Notes: generated from the letters alone by a model not told the origin. DNA of 64,000 nucleotides from Cristatella mucedo (GCA_009760855.2 WPIO01000003.1:1887001-1951000), one strand, 5' to 3'. Counted from the first letter of the stretch, positions 41,002 through 52,547 are shown. Numbers and translations: made by a program.

Positions 41002-41424
41002 CTAAAGAGGCCTACTAACATAGCAGCTGCCGTAGTCACTCTTCTTAAGTGCCTTTTCCTCCTCCTCTGCCGCTGCTAGAAATCGGCCGCAGGCAGCAGT
41101 AGCGTGGGCTGAAGCCTCGTCTTGCCCGGCACGCAGCCGCTGGGTCACCGATAGCCCGTCTTTCTCCAGCTTTCTAGTTTCTTCTAGCTTCGTACACAAT
41201 CTGTAGCTGGCACAGGCCCTTCTCAGCTGTGCTGCTGTCTGCTCGAGGAAAGCTGTGCTACCTACCACCTTTCTTACCTTAGCTAGCCGCGGGAGTGGCT
41301 TAGCCCATCGGCAAGCTAGCTGGTTGGCTACCGGCAATCTCTTATCGGTTGCCCACAAAGTACAAAAGAAATTAATAACGATGTCTTTTGCATAGCATGG
41401 CAGAACTGTAGCACCAGCATGCAA
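41002..41424 (-). CDS. Unknown 140-codon protein frame
   Basis: A minus-strand frame, GC-richer than its flanks, with a helical, Ala/Glu/Lys-rich second half: LEQTAAQLRRACASYR, then TKLEETRKLEKDGLSVTQRL and FLAAAEEEEKALKKSDYGS. This could be a coiled coil. No family is recognised, no intron signals were assigned and no repeat relationship was found. It may be an exon of an unknown gene, an element-encoded protein or chance. Confidence 0.3.
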   Translation of the reverse strand: MHAGATVLPCYAKDIVINFFCTLWATDKRLPVANQLACRWAKPLPRLAKVRKVVGSTAFLEQTAAQLRRACASYRLCTKLEETRKLEKDGLSVTQRLRAGQDEASAHATAACGRFLAAAEEEEKALKKSDYGSCYVSRPL

Positions 41425-41557
41425 CCGTTTCTTTTACGATCTGCATACATTTAAGATGTATTGATGTATAGCTTGTGACCGAGTTTCACATGACAATCTA
41501 AGCTTGTGCCAAGATAGCTGTATTAATGACAGTGACGATAGGAATAAAACATTTCTA

Positions 41558-41685
41558 GTAGCCTAAGAGAACTAAATCTTGTTGTGGGAATTTGCATATG
41601 CTGGAAAGAAGGCATGCCAATTGGTTAGGGATAAAATTTGCAATTTCAACACGCACAAACACACCAAGCACCACTCGCTCGAATG
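41558..41685 (-). mobile_element. LINE-B 3' UTR fragment, reverse orientation
   Basis: AGCCTAAGAGAACTAAATCT, TGCTGGAAAGAAGGCATGCC and CACGCACAAACACACCAAGC follow the reverse-complement order seen at 22257-22390. Confidence 0.6.
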
Positions 41686-41692
41686 AAAATTG

Positions 41693-41830
41693 CCGAGGTG
41701 GTTTGGCCCAGTGGTTAAGGTGCTTGCCCCGACCGAGGTCTGGCCGAAGTCGAGGGCTCGAGCCCCGTGGCACATGTGAAGTGCCTGAATACAAGTTCTC
41801 TTAGGGTGCTATACAAATGAATTATATCTA
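41693..41830 (+). mobile_element. SINE-1 reference copy
   Basis: The clearest copy in the window. TGGCCCAGTGGTTAAGG (41705-41721) resembles a pol III A box and GGGCTCGAGCCC (about 41754-41765) a B box. After GTGAAGTGCCTGAATACAAG come TTCTCTTAGGGTGCTATAC and AAATGAATTATA. The last part closely resembles the LINE-B terminus. Length about 135 bases, tRNA-like head with no intact tRNA fold assigned. Confidence 0.92.
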
Positions 41831-43075
41831 TTTAAAGGAATGCAATGAGGAGCAGGTAGGTTATAGCCATAGAGTTCACCTGGCTGTCTACATACATCAA
41901 TTACTTATTATTTAATACTACTTACCTCAGTCGTGACACTGAAGTTGAAGTTGAAGCTCCGCATCAGCTTTTATATAGTTTTGTATGTTTGCGAGTCCTA
42001 GTAGTGGAAGTCACTGCTGATTCAATAGCCTGTGCTGACCAGCGATAGGAGAGCCTGTTCAATTTGCATTTATATAATTCTTATGGCAAAATGATCTCGG
42101 ATATTTGAAATTTTCAATTTCAATTTCAAAAATTTAATTGACTAGAAAGCTCTCGAATTTTTTATTTGAATACATGAAACAACCGTTTTCCAATAAAATA
42201 TGAAAAATTCTTGATTTTTTGGTTTGCACATATAAGGTGGTTTCAGAAGTGCAAGGTCAATAGTTATAAATCCGAAGTGCATTGAAATGCAACTTGAGGT
42301 GCAGGGCAGTGATACAGGTAAAAAGTGAACAGTGAAAAATTTCATGTTTATGTTCAGTAAGTGTTAAATGTTCTCCCTTTCTCTCTTTAAGGTAGTATAG
42401 TACATGATAATTGACAAGATAAGTGTGTTTTCAAACAATAATTCTCTGTTTTGATTCGAATGGATTCGTTAAAAGTTTGATCGAGCTGAATACATGCAAA
42501 ACTATCGCAGGCAGCAACCTAAGAGTATACCAATGAAGGAAGCTACTAATTTTTATGCTTTGAAAAATTCGGCGTAAACGCAACTTTCATCATGCGAAAC
42601 TTTTGTCAAGCTCAGAAATAACAAGAGACCAATGAAGAAAGACCCTATGAGTGTGGCAGCAAGACTCTGCCTCCAAGCTTTTAGCTTCGAAAATCCAATT
42701 ACTATAGCAGGCTTTTTTCCATGTTCAAGTTTAACTAAGCTATCTTGAGTGTGTGATAAATAACTAGTCGGTTGCCAACTTGGCCACTCTCAAATGTTTG
42801 CAATATCCCGCGGTGCTGACCATACTTCCTGTGTTCTTAAACCGGGCAAAGCTCTTCAAGCTAGTTATGTCTACTTTGGCTTGCTGCTTTTGGTTGCTAG
42901 GTTGCATGAAATGCACTGTCGAAAAAACTTTGTCGTGCCATTGCTGTGGTACAGCAGCAACAGAAACGGCGGTGGCAGCAGCAGCAGTGGCAGCAAGATG
43001 GGCGCGTCATGCTACTCTGCTGCTTCTGCTACTTTAGCTGTTTGATCTGTTTGCTACACATTTTACTGCTGGTCG
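41831..43075. other. Unassigned intergenic DNA
   Basis: AT-rich to 42.7 kb, then a patch near 42.96-43.03 kb with GGCAGCAGCAGCAGTGGCAG-type trinucleotides. No exon or repeat family recognised. Confidence 0.35.
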
Positions 43076-43155
43076 TTTCAGCAAATTTAAAGTGCCTAGA
43101 AAGAGATTAAGTTCTCCGAGGGTGCTATATCAAATGCATTATTATTATTATTAAC
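43076..43155 (+). mobile_element. LINE-B 3' tail
   Basis: AAAGTGCCTAGAAAGAGATT, AAGTTCTCCGAGGGTGCTAT, CAAATGCATT and an ATT-repeat tail. Confidence 0.85.
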
Positions 43156-43449
43156 CTGTAGCTGCAAGTTTTACCTCGGGGGTAATGGTACTAACTGCTT
43201 GATCAGAGAGCTAAAAGGAACGACCCCAGCCAGTACCTAACTAGCTGCCAGTCGATCAATACAATAGCCAATTTAAAGTCCCAAGGGACTGTAGCCTCCA
43301 TCGCACCTTCCGAGGTCAGGAAGTGGTTACCGAAGAGTAGTCAATGGTACATTCGACCAGTGTCAGGCCTTCAGCTTTTAGCTCAAAACTGCATGCCACA
43401 GCAGATGCTGTCAAAGCTGAGTTTCGTGGGTAACCACACGTTCTGCTCG

Positions 43450-43459
43450 AAGGAACCCG

Positions 43460-43554
<95 letters not shown>

Positions 43555-43646
43555 ATATATATATATATATATTAATATATAATAATTATTATATATTAAT
43601 TGTATAATTATATATTAATTAATTATTTATATAAGGAACCCGGTGA
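43450..43646. repeat. TA array flanked by 14-bp direct repeats
   Basis: AAGGAACCCGGTGA occurs at 43450-43463 and again at 43633-43646. Everything between is TA repeat or TA-rich derivative (TTATAATA, AATTATTAT). The perfect flanking duplication suggests the array arose within or as an insertion. Confidence 0.92.
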
Positions 43647-44000
43647 GTATGCTAGGGCTGCTGCCAGTAATTACTTACTTTTTTAATGTAATCCGTGCTC
43701 GGGAGCAGGTCTAATGTACGGGTGCATACAGCTCCCTTCGATCTTGTCCCTTTGCGACTACTCACTCTGCTGCAGCTACCGACCGCTGTTTTTGACCCAT
43801 GTTCATTTTCCTCTGGATGCAAATCAAGTTAGCTGGACCCAAAGGTTCGGAGGAGGAGCGGTTTTGACGTAGACAGCCAGCCCGCTTTTTACAGAGCCCC
43901 TGTTACTGGCTTTGCCAGGCTGTCAGCTCTTGCTTACTTAGCTGAGCGATCGAGAAAAGTGGCGACAGAGGCAAGTTCTTTCTAATAACGTCATCGTGAC
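43647..44000. other. Unassigned intergenic DNA
   Basis: No exon or repeat recognised. Confidence 0.35.
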
Positions 44001-44353
44001 GTACCGCCCCCTATTATGACTCAAATCATTTAGCTGTGCCTCTAACTGACCCCAAATCCTTTGGAGACCAGGTCTTCAGTTCGTAAGCTCTCAAAGCCTT
44101 GAACTCACTACCGACTGATGTCGTGACATCCTCTGACATGACCTTATTTAAAAGGAAGCCGACAAAACTCACCGTTCCTCACATCATTTGCCCCATCTGC
44201 GGGCCACGTCCTTCGATTACTTATGCATCGTCAGCTTGTACGTGTTATCACTAACTGATTGACGCTGTTCCTTTCAAGCACACTTGAAGTTCCTGGAGAG
44301 AGATCTGATTCTCCTAGGGTGATGCACGAATGTTTCATTATTAATACTATTAT
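44000..44353 (+). mobile_element. LINE-B 3' fragment, strongly diverged
   Basis: TGACCCCAAATCCTTTGGAG, ACTCACTACCGACTGATGTC and GACATGACCTTATTTAAAAG match the LINE-B C-terminal coding region with frameshifts. GTTCCTGGAGAGAGATCTGA and a short ATTATTAAT tail close it. Confidence 0.7.
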
Positions 44354-45436
44354 GGCTCACCTGAGACTCTCGGCTGGCACCAGAGCCGAGTCCGATAGCT
44401 TGTTTGGCTGGGTGGTAGCTCGGCAGACCGGAGATAGCATGATCATTCTTTCTCCTGTTCTTCGAGGCAGACGAACATCGGTCGCTGTGTATTTTCAAGC
44501 TACTGGTGGAGGGGGGGACAAGAAAAGCGATGCCAGGAGCAGCAGGAGCCGTGCAGGCACTGGCAACACCACTGCCACTGTGGCCCATCTTAGATGCTTG
44601 CCTGGGTGGGCCCGTTGTTGAACCGTGCTGCGGTTGTCCCGAGCTCTCTCCGTGGATCGGATTATTGCCACGCGTTTACCTCAGGCTTTGCGCCTAATGA
44701 TCTGCAGCTGTAGGTTCTTTTTCGAGCCACTTAACTGAGACCTAATTTTTTCGTACTCTGACCGCTGCCGGTGCCTCGCAGCAAGTCTTGCTGGATGACA
44801 TTCTCTTGTACTCCCGTTGGTCTATATAAATAATAAGTGACATTTTCGTAATGAGGCGTGCTTTGTTTGGTCTGCAGAGCTCCTGTACTGTTGAGTTTGT
44901 GAGAGCTTTCTGATCACTGCTGCTTCAGGCAACACGGGTGAAGTCACTCAAGTTTCTTGGATCCCAGGTCGGTCTTCCAGAAGTGCGCACTCGTCAAAAA
45001 GCTCTAGAGTAAATTTGTGGCATGGAAATCTCTTTCACGTGTGCTAAGCAGACTGCTGAATCTGCTGGCAAGATCTGTGCCGATGCTGCAGATGTGTTGT
45101 CCCCTGAGACATATGAGCAAAGTAGGCACTTGTCTTCGAAAGCCTTGCAGACTTGGCCTCTGCACGAGTCACCTCCACTGTGACAACACTTAGTAGGCAG
45201 AGGGGATGCAGCAGGTAATAGTGAGGGTACCGCTGGTGCCTGCGATGCATATTCATTGGCTAACAAAAAGGGTATGCTGTGAACAGCCTTATCATGCACG
45301 GCCCCTTCGGATATGGCCTGTGCAGCCGTCACCACTGCACGTTTGGCAACAGAGGAGGCTGCATCAACACTGAGGGCACAACCAGTGCCTTTGCCAGATG
45401 CTTCGGCCGATGGACGAATCGTTTATCCCATGTATG
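44354..45436. other. Unassigned intergenic DNA
   Basis: Overlapping frames of 100-120 codons on both strands (44.26-44.62 and 44.99-45.34 kb), none recognised. No repeat is identified until the LINE-A copy begins. Confidence 0.35.
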
Positions 45437-46565
45437 AACTCATTGCTGTTCTCTATTTATACGCAACCTCTGGGAAAAGTGATTAAGGCCCATGGAATAG
45501 GATATCACTTCTATGCTGACGATACTCAGTTGTATTTGTCATTTAAACCATCGGAATCTGCTGCAGCAGCTGAGAAACTGAATGCTTGCCTTGCCGTTAT
45601 TCGATCCTGGATGTCGGAAAACTTCCTGAAATTAAATGACGATAAAACTGAACTGCTTCTCATAGGACACCCTAAGCGTGTGGCTGGATCAAACGGCTTT
45701 GCTGTTCTAATAGGTGATGCTATTGTGCGACCTTCACCACGTGCTCGTAATCTAGGTGTCGTGTTCGACAGCTGCCTCAATTTCAAAAGCTTCATTCAGA
45801 AGACTGCCTCTACAGCTAGCCATCACATCCGATCCCTATCCAAGATTAGGAGCTGTCTCCCACAGTGGCTTGTAAAAAATTTAACTAGCTCTTTAGTTCT
45901 GTCTCGGCTTGATTATTGTAATTCCCTTTTGGCTGGGCTACCAAAGAAAGCTATTATGCCACTACAGCGGACTATGAATATGGCTGCAAGGCTGGTCTTC
46001 AAGTCCCAGCGGTTTGAGCACGTGTCACCTTATCTGAAAGAGCTAGGATGATTGCCGGTTGAGCAAAGGATACAGAGCAAAGTTCTTACGCTGACCCACA
46101 AGGCCCGCCACGGCTTGGCTCCTTCGTACCTAGCTGAACTGCTGAACCAGTTTCAGCCTCTTTGCGCCCTCAGGTCCTGTGTGGACAATAAATTAACTGT
46201 TCCATTCCTCTGCTTAAAGAGCATTGGCGACAAAAGCTTTAGCTCTGCAGGTCCTAGACTGTGGAACTCGCTTCCACAATTCTTACGCAACGACATCTAC
46301 TCTCCAACTGCCGACTATGGCACATCTTTTTCAGCGGTCCTGAACTGCTACTTCAATGCTACTCACTACCTCAACTGCTCTCCTAACTCTGCTATGCTTC
46401 CCACTTTCTCTTTGTTTCGTGAGATGAAGTCTGTTGGCTACCGAATGCGTACCGAAAACCGCTTAGGCTGTGAGTGCGCTATACAAAACTCTCCTACGTA
46501 ACACCCACATGGTCTTTTTGACTTTGTGGAGTTACTGACGGAGATACATTACATTACATTACATC
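45437..46565 (+). mobile_element. LINE-A best copy: reverse transcriptase C-terminal half to 3' end
   Basis: A CR1/L2-like non-LTR retrotransposon, 5'-truncated within the reverse transcriptase. It has [20 protein letters not shown] then [14 protein letters not shown] (the catalytic YADD box), [31 protein letters not shown] and [18 protein letters not shown]. After a TGA near 46049-46051 the frame continues with LPVEQRIQSKVLTLTHKARH and SFSSAGPRLWNSLPQFLRND. The 3' UTR is short and ends in ACATT repeats. Only one internal stop breaks it, so it is the youngest LINE-A copy here. Confidence 0.93.
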
Positions 46566-46590
46566 ATTACCATAGTCACCACTACATGTT

Positions 46591-46756
46591 TAGCAGCAGC
46601 TACGTGTGTAGCAGCAGCTACGTGTGTAGCAGCAGCTACGTGTGTAGCAGCAGCTACGTGTGTAGCAGCAGCTACGTGTGTAGCAGCAGCTACGTGTGTA
46701 GCAGCAGCTACGTGTGTAGCAGCAGCTACGTGTGTAGCAGCAGCTACGTGTGTAGC
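46591..46756. repeat. 18-bp minisatellite, about 9 copies
   Basis: TAGCAGCAGCTACGTGTG repeats about nine times with almost no variation. Each unit contains TACGTG and pairs GCTAC with GTAGC, so the array can form serial small hairpins. It lies 25 bases after the LINE-A tail. Confidence 0.97.
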
Positions 46757-47859
46757 TTGTTAGGCAGAGTGGCCAAAACAGCCGCTATAGAGGGAAGCAC
46801 CGATCCTGTAGGGCAGTTAGTCAGATGGCGAAGAATTCGTGTTCTTACTAAATTCAGCAGCAAAGCTCTTACAGATTTGGCCTTTTCGGGAATTTCAACC
46901 TCATATGTAACACAGATCAGACTGGTAAGCAGCAGTAGTCCTCAGGAAAAGTCCTCTTTACAAGTGCTGCAAAGTCATGTAGCTGGCAGCGTGCCGGTTT
47001 TCGCAGAGGCACCTCAATTCCAAGAATGGTATAGTGCTTACCCTGAAGGATGCTTATTGAGAATAGCCTTTCATCAGTTTCCTCTGACTTATTCTTCTCC
47101 TTGCACATCCTTTGAGCGATGTGATGTGAATGTAGTCTGGGTGCATAATCTGCTCTTCATTCGCTGCTGCAGGTTCCAATACCCCTTTTGCTTTGAAGCT
47201 CTCATACCGGTCTGAAACCCATCCTAATTGCCTTTGTTAAGTTTGAACGAGTTTGTGAGCCGTCGCACACACCAGAAGACCGTATGGACAACACGGCTGT
47301 TTATTAGAAACTCCAAGAACACACACTAGAGCTTGTGGCCGTGCTGGCCGACCCTAGAATCCCTAGGTGTGACCATAGGAAACAAAATGTGCTAGTTGGT
47401 TCCCTGCCTTCACTGGAAAGTGCTCTGGGCTTGTCTTAGGCATCTGATCACGAGTAATGAAATTTGGCCAGACGATCTGTTGTGTGAACATGTATTGAGC
47501 CTTGGGCCACCATACACTGGTATTGTAGCTCACTGTATTTTGGCGGCTAGGTGGTTTGCTTGACATGGAGAGTAAAAAAGCGATCGTACTACCAGCAGGA
47601 ACTTTGTAGACCAGATTGCTGCTTTGTAACGATGGTGTATCTAACCAATAGTTAGTGAAGCTTTCAGTAAAGAACAAAACCTTTTCCTGCATCCAGTTTT
47701 CTTTTTTGTTGGAGGTGCTGGAAAAGGTTTGTCTCTAAACTCATAATCGAGTTCATAGGTCACATTAGATTAACGTGTTAACAGTCTAGCGAAAAACTTC
47801 TCTTCTTTATGTGACTAATAACATCCTAATTAGCAGTGCTAGTAGGAGCATTACTACCT
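46757..47859. other. Unassigned DNA upstream of WDR47
   Basis: The frame running through the minisatellite stays open to 47215 and a 109-codon minus-strand frame lies at 47363-47692. Neither resembles a known family and no splice structure is evident, so neither is called. Confidence 0.35.
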
Positions 47860-48270
47860 TAGTCATGCTCGACCTGTCGGCAGCATTCGACATCATCGAT
47901 TAAAAGGCATTTTGTGATAGATTGAGAAACATCGAAACATCGCTGGTTGGCTGATTAGCCTCTGCTGTGATTTGAATCATACCTGTCCGGGTAGTGTCCG
48001 ATCTGTTTCGCGTGGGGTTTAGTATCTCTAGTCTAGCTGATCGTCATCTGATCACCTACCCACTACTATAGCTTTCGTGGGTATGCTGATGACAGTCAGC
48101 TGCACTTGTTATGAAAGCCGTCAAAGTCATTTGCCATCACTGAAAAACTGAACTCACATATTGCTGACATTTCGTCCTGCACGTTGGCATCTCATTAAAC
48201 TAAACGACGATAGAAACCCTCAGTCATAAGAAATCCAAAGTGCACAACTGGACTCGGTGCCTTTGGTTTC
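47860..48270 (+). mobile_element. Decayed LINE reverse transcriptase fragment
   Basis: VMLDLSAAFDIID (RT motif A region) and a damaged YADDSQLHLL (YADD box region) are separated by deletions. KLNSHIADISSC and a GAFGF remnant follow. It is closest in order to LINE-A. It lies just before the first coding exon of WDR47. Confidence 0.75.
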
Positions 48271-48494
48271 TTAATGGCAGATGTACCAATGGCCATTGGT
48301 TGGTTTCTTCGTCGGGGAGCAGATGAAAATGGTATGGGGTATTGGGAAGAAATAACGTGCAGCTGCAGTAGGTACATTGCCGATGGTTCACTGTGGTTAT
48401 TGTGCATTGCCGATGGCTCATATGCCGATGGCTCATCATAACCGTGCTCCAAGCTAACGATTTGTCTTTTATCTTTTGGCTGCATTCATTGCAG

Positions 48495-48619
48495 GATGAC
48501 CACCACCACGATCGACATATCTGACACCGAAATAATAAAGCTGGTATTGGAGTTTCTTGGTTCACACTCATTTGACATTTCACTCCTCTCGTTGGAGCGA
48601 GAGACAGGCATAATCAATG
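48495..48619 (+). CDS. WDR47: WDR47, first coding exon (LisH)
   Basis: The acceptor CATTGCAG precedes the exon and the ATG at 48496 comes one base later, so at least one 5' UTR exon lies upstream. The 41 codons encode TEIIKLVLEFLGSHSFDISL then LSLERETGIIN, a LisH motif as at the N-terminus of WDR47 (nemitin), a microtubule-associated WD-repeat protein. It ends in phase 1 before GTAGGC. The match to the family's EIIKLxLDFL and LExESGVING pattern is close. Confidence 0.93.
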
Positions 48620-49107
48620 GTAGGCTGGTGCATGCCTGTGCATGCTCTCGTGAACTCATCGAGTCGAAACCTAAACCGAGATGTGTCGTGTGTGTTTTAC
48701 TGCATGCGTCATGAAAGGCACTGGTTTTCAAAATATAAACGATCACTCTCTGTGAGTAAGCACGATATGTGCCTTTGTAGCTTAGCATAAACCTTGCAGC
48801 ACTTAGGGGCACTCAACTGACTTTTGCGATTACATTTAAGAAAGCTGTGACTATGAGGCTGGGGCAGGAGCATTTATGCCTCGAGGTACTCAAACAAGAA
48901 ATCAGTGTTGCCCATTAAGTGTGAGTTCTTTCTGTAAACACAGCATGCAAATGGGAAATGCTTGGCAGCCTCGTATAATGGGCGTTGTCAACTGTAAAGA
49001 CTGGTGCATCTACTTTGTACGCTGCCTTTAGCTATTATTTCTCGGTAAGATGTTCGACTTGTTCTACATTCTCATTCTGAACATTGATATATGAGCTTGC
49101 AGTCTCT

Positions 49108-49232
49108 TCTCCAATAGCAGCAGCAGCAGATTAGGAAATAGCAGCAGGCAACAACAAACAGCAGCAGTAGCAGGCAACAGCAGCTGGCAGCAGCAGTAGA
49201 AACAGAAGCAGGCAGCAGCAGCAGGAGGCTTA
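49108..49232. repeat. Imperfect CAG/CAA-rich trinucleotide tract
   Basis: AATAGCAGCAGCAGCAG, GGCAACAACAAACAGCAGC and AGGCAGCAGCAGCAGG-type units over about 120 bases, imperfect. Confidence 0.85.
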
Positions 49233-49536
49233 GCTTATCTGGCTCTTTCCGGTGAATTGTGGCCAGTGATTAGCTAATCAACACAATACATCCGATTGAT
49301 ACAGGATGAAAGCAGCTGCTACATGGGCGACACCTATAACTGAACTGGTTGTACAAGTACTCCTTGTACTTTCTTTGTACTCAAGTGCTCTGTGCTCAAG
49401 TGCTCTCTGCAAGATTCGTACTCCGAAGCACACACCGTGCCCAGTAACTCGTGATGCATGCTGCATGCAGAGCCGTCAGTGTTGACAGGGCTTGCAATGA
49501 GAAAAAGTATTGTCGGTATGGTTGGATGCCATATAG

Positions 49537-50630
49537 TAATAATAATAAGGATAGTACTATACATTTGTATAGCACCCTCAGAGAACTTCATCTATTTCTT
49601 AGCACTCTGCTCATGCTATAGGGGAAGCACAATGAAATGGTTAGTGGTTGCATGCACAATGTCGTTAAGCACAACATGGTTAGAGGTGATATGTGTAGGC
49701 ATAAACTTGGTTAGAGGTGACATGCATAGGGTCAACATGCAAATTTGGTTAATGGTAGCATACACAGTGTCAGCACCCATAAACACACAAAGGACACATC
49801 GCAAGGACCCACTAAATGCTGTGATAAACGATTTTAGCTTTCTTTTGAGTGTCAAGTCAGGGGATGTGACGTCAGTCTGAAGTGAGTTCTAGACTTCGGA
49901 AGCATACGAACTAAAGGCATGGTCTCCAAAAGATTTGAGATTCGTACGAGGTATAGCTAAACGATTTGATTCAGAAAATTGGGTGGTACGATGCCTTGCC
50001 TGGTGTTGGAGTTGGCCTGATAGGTAGGCTGAAGCCAGAGAATGAAGAAGCCTAAAATTAAGTGACAGAACTTTGGAAGTCGATACTCTGCTTGACTGGG
50101 AGCCAGTGCAGGTCGGCTAGAACTGGTGTTTGAAGTGGCATCTGTGATGCTCACGACAGACAAGCCTAGCTGCAGAGCTTTGCACCAACTGTAAGCGCCT
50201 GATTGCACATGCCGGTAGACCAGCAAGCAGTGAGTTACAGAAGTCGAGATGGGATGTCTCAAATGCATGGACTAATTTGGATGTAATATCCCTGTCTAAG
50301 CAAGCCCGAACTTTTGCCATGCTTTGTAGTTTAAGTTATTGAGACTTGGCTGTGGAGCTGATGTGGTCTTCTAACGAAAGGTCACTTTGGAACAGGACAC
50401 CTAAATTTCGTGCAGATGCAACAGGAGATATGCTGGCTGAGCCGATTTTGAGTGTTAAGTTTTACAATTTTTGAGTCACACTTGGTTTTCCTATAACTAG
50501 TAAGTTGGCTTTATCATCATTCAATTTGAGAAAGTTTGCTATCATCTTGTGTAATATATGCAGCAATGGGGTAGAGAGAATTGGTCGAGCTGAAGGTCTG
50601 GAAGGGATCAAAGTAAAGGTATTACTAGTA
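49537..50630 (-). mobile_element. LINE-B copy, reverse orientation
   Basis: Minus-strand reading shows SFDLDNLLAxxLACAIRR-type remnants: [40 protein letters not shown] and LVQSSAARLVCREHHRC. A 3' UTR and an ATT-repeat tail at 49537 follow. Frameshifts break the frame. It is 5'-truncated. Confidence 0.9.
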
Positions 50631-51003
50631 ACCACCTCGTGGTCTCTCGGATATGCTGTCCTTTAACCTTTGTTGGGAGACAGGGAACAGTCAGAGTTGG
50701 CACTGCTGCGGTCAGCACAGCATGTCACAGGAAGCTGATGGCACCTGGCCCCCATCACTCTTGTTCTGCCCTCCTCATATTGAAGCCCCTATTCTGCTCG
50801 GGTCCGAGAGGTTCTGCTCTGCTTTGCTTTCATATCGCTTGCCAAAGCATGTCTTGTCTCACTTCGTTCTGTGCTTGCTAATTTTGCTTGGCTTTGCTGA
50901 GGACTTGCCGTACTTGCATTGCCACCTGCCGACGGCCTCTGCGTGTGCAGCCAAATACCTTTTGCACTGCTGTGCGTAAATTATCTGTTTATCACACTTT
51001 CAG

Positions 51004-51215
51004 GGGCATATTCAGAGGATGCACTGTTCTTACGGCAACTCATTATGGATGGTCAGTGGGACGATGCACTGGACTTTGTAAAGCCCCTTATGCTTGTCGC
51101 AGATTTTGACTCCAAAAAGTTCCACTACTTGATCGTGCGCTACAAATATCTGGAGCTTCTGTGCCTCAAATCTGAGCCAGGACCTATGCAGCAGAATGAC
51201 TTCACTCTCGATGAG
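51004..51215 (+). CDS. WDR47: WDR47, exon 2 (CTLH region)
   Basis: The exon enters in phase 1 after TTTCAG and encodes SEDALFLRQLIMDGQWDDAL, then DFVKPLMLVADFDSKKFHYL and IVRYKYLELLCLKSEPG. This matches the CTLH domain that follows LisH in WDR47 (LFLRQLILDGQWDEVLQF). It ends FTLDE in phase 0 before GTAGTC. Confidence 0.96.
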
Positions 51216-52347
51216 GTAGTCCCACCCTGAATATGTACTGATTGGCCACAACTGAATTTCAGAGTTTGCTGTCCCTGTGTTTGGCCCTCGAGTTTGCCTC
51301 ACTCTTATTTTAGTCATTAATGAGTTGTTACTGCATTTGTTGCATTACCTACTGTTGTTTATCTTTGTCTGTCTCCCATGCCCTTAATTTAGTCTATGTT
51401 GTTTTCTGTCTTTCATTCGTTCTCTCTCTCTCTCTCTCTCATTCTCTCCTTCTGGTTCTCATCTTTCATCTCTTGTTTTTTCTCCCTCTCTCCGTCTCTC
51501 GGTGTGTTGCTCTTATTCTGTCTTGCATTCTATCGGGTTCTCCGTTTCTCTGTTTTTCTCATTCTCCATCTCCCTCGTTCTCCATCTGCCTCGTTCTCTG
51601 TCTCTCTTGGTCTCCCACATTCTCTGTCTCTGTCGTTTGCTGTCTCTCTCATTCTCTATCTCTCTCGTTCTCGCATCTCTCGTCCTCATCATCCCTCATC
51701 CTCGTCATCTCTCGTTCTTTCTGTCTCTCGTTCTCTTCGTCTCTCTCGTTCTCTTCGTCTCTCTCGTTCTCTTCGTCTCTCTCGTTCTCTTCGTCTCTCT
51801 CGTTCTCTTCGTCTCTCTCGTTCTCTTCGTCTCTCTCGTTCTCTTCGTCTCTCTCGTTCTCTTTGTCTCTCCCTCGTTTTTCTCCACCTCTGCCTCGTTC
51901 TTCTCCACCCCTCCCTCGTTCTCTCTGTCTCTCCCTCTGTTCTCCCCATCTCTCCCATTCTCTGACACTCTTCCCGTTCTCTCCGTCTCTCCCCCCTCTC
52001 CCCCCATTCTCCCTGTCTCCCCTGTTCTTTCCATCTCTTCCTCATTCTTTCTGTCTTTCCCTCGTTCTTCTTGTCTTTCCCTCGTTCTGTTTCTCTTTCG
52101 TTTTCTTCGTCTCTCTCGTTCTCTCCGGTGCTCTCTCCCTCTCTCTCCCTCATTATCTCCATTTCTCTCTCTCTCATTCTCTCCATTTCTCTCTATCGTT
52201 CTCTCCCTCTCTCTGTGTCTGTCTCCCTCTGTCTGTCTCTCTGTGTCTGTCTGTCTCTGTCTCTTTCTGTTTCTCTGTCCCACCCCTTCTCTCTCTCCCT
52301 CTCCCTCTCTTTCTCTCTATCTCTTTTCGCATTCTCTCCATCCTTAG

Positions 52348-52404
<57 letters not shown>

Positions 52405-52476
52405 CTGTCTCTCTCCTCTCTCTTTTACTGTATCTCCTCTTTTTTTCTTCCCTCTTTACTCACTGTCTTCACTTTA

Positions 52477-52547
<71 letters not shown>

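Larger units (their letters stand above)
48620..51003 (+). other. WDR47 intron 1
   Basis: Phase-1 intron of 2.4 kb. It holds a CAG-rich patch and a reverse LINE-B copy, listed separately. The rest (48.62-49.1 and 50.64-51.0 kb) shows nothing recognisable. Confidence 0.85.

Noticed and set aside
41693-41830. Possible functional tRNA gene
   Set aside because: A- and B-box-like motifs are present, but no full cloverleaf was found and the sequence continues into a shared retrotransposon tail, so it is a SINE.
46591-46756. Direct-repeat array that superficially resembles CRISPR
   Set aside because: Units are contiguous 18-mers with no unique spacers, in animal DNA beside a LINE. It is a minisatellite.
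48195-48812. Minus-strand frames of 96-119 codons over the first WDR47 exon
   Set aside because: They are antisense shadows of the LisH exon and its flanks.
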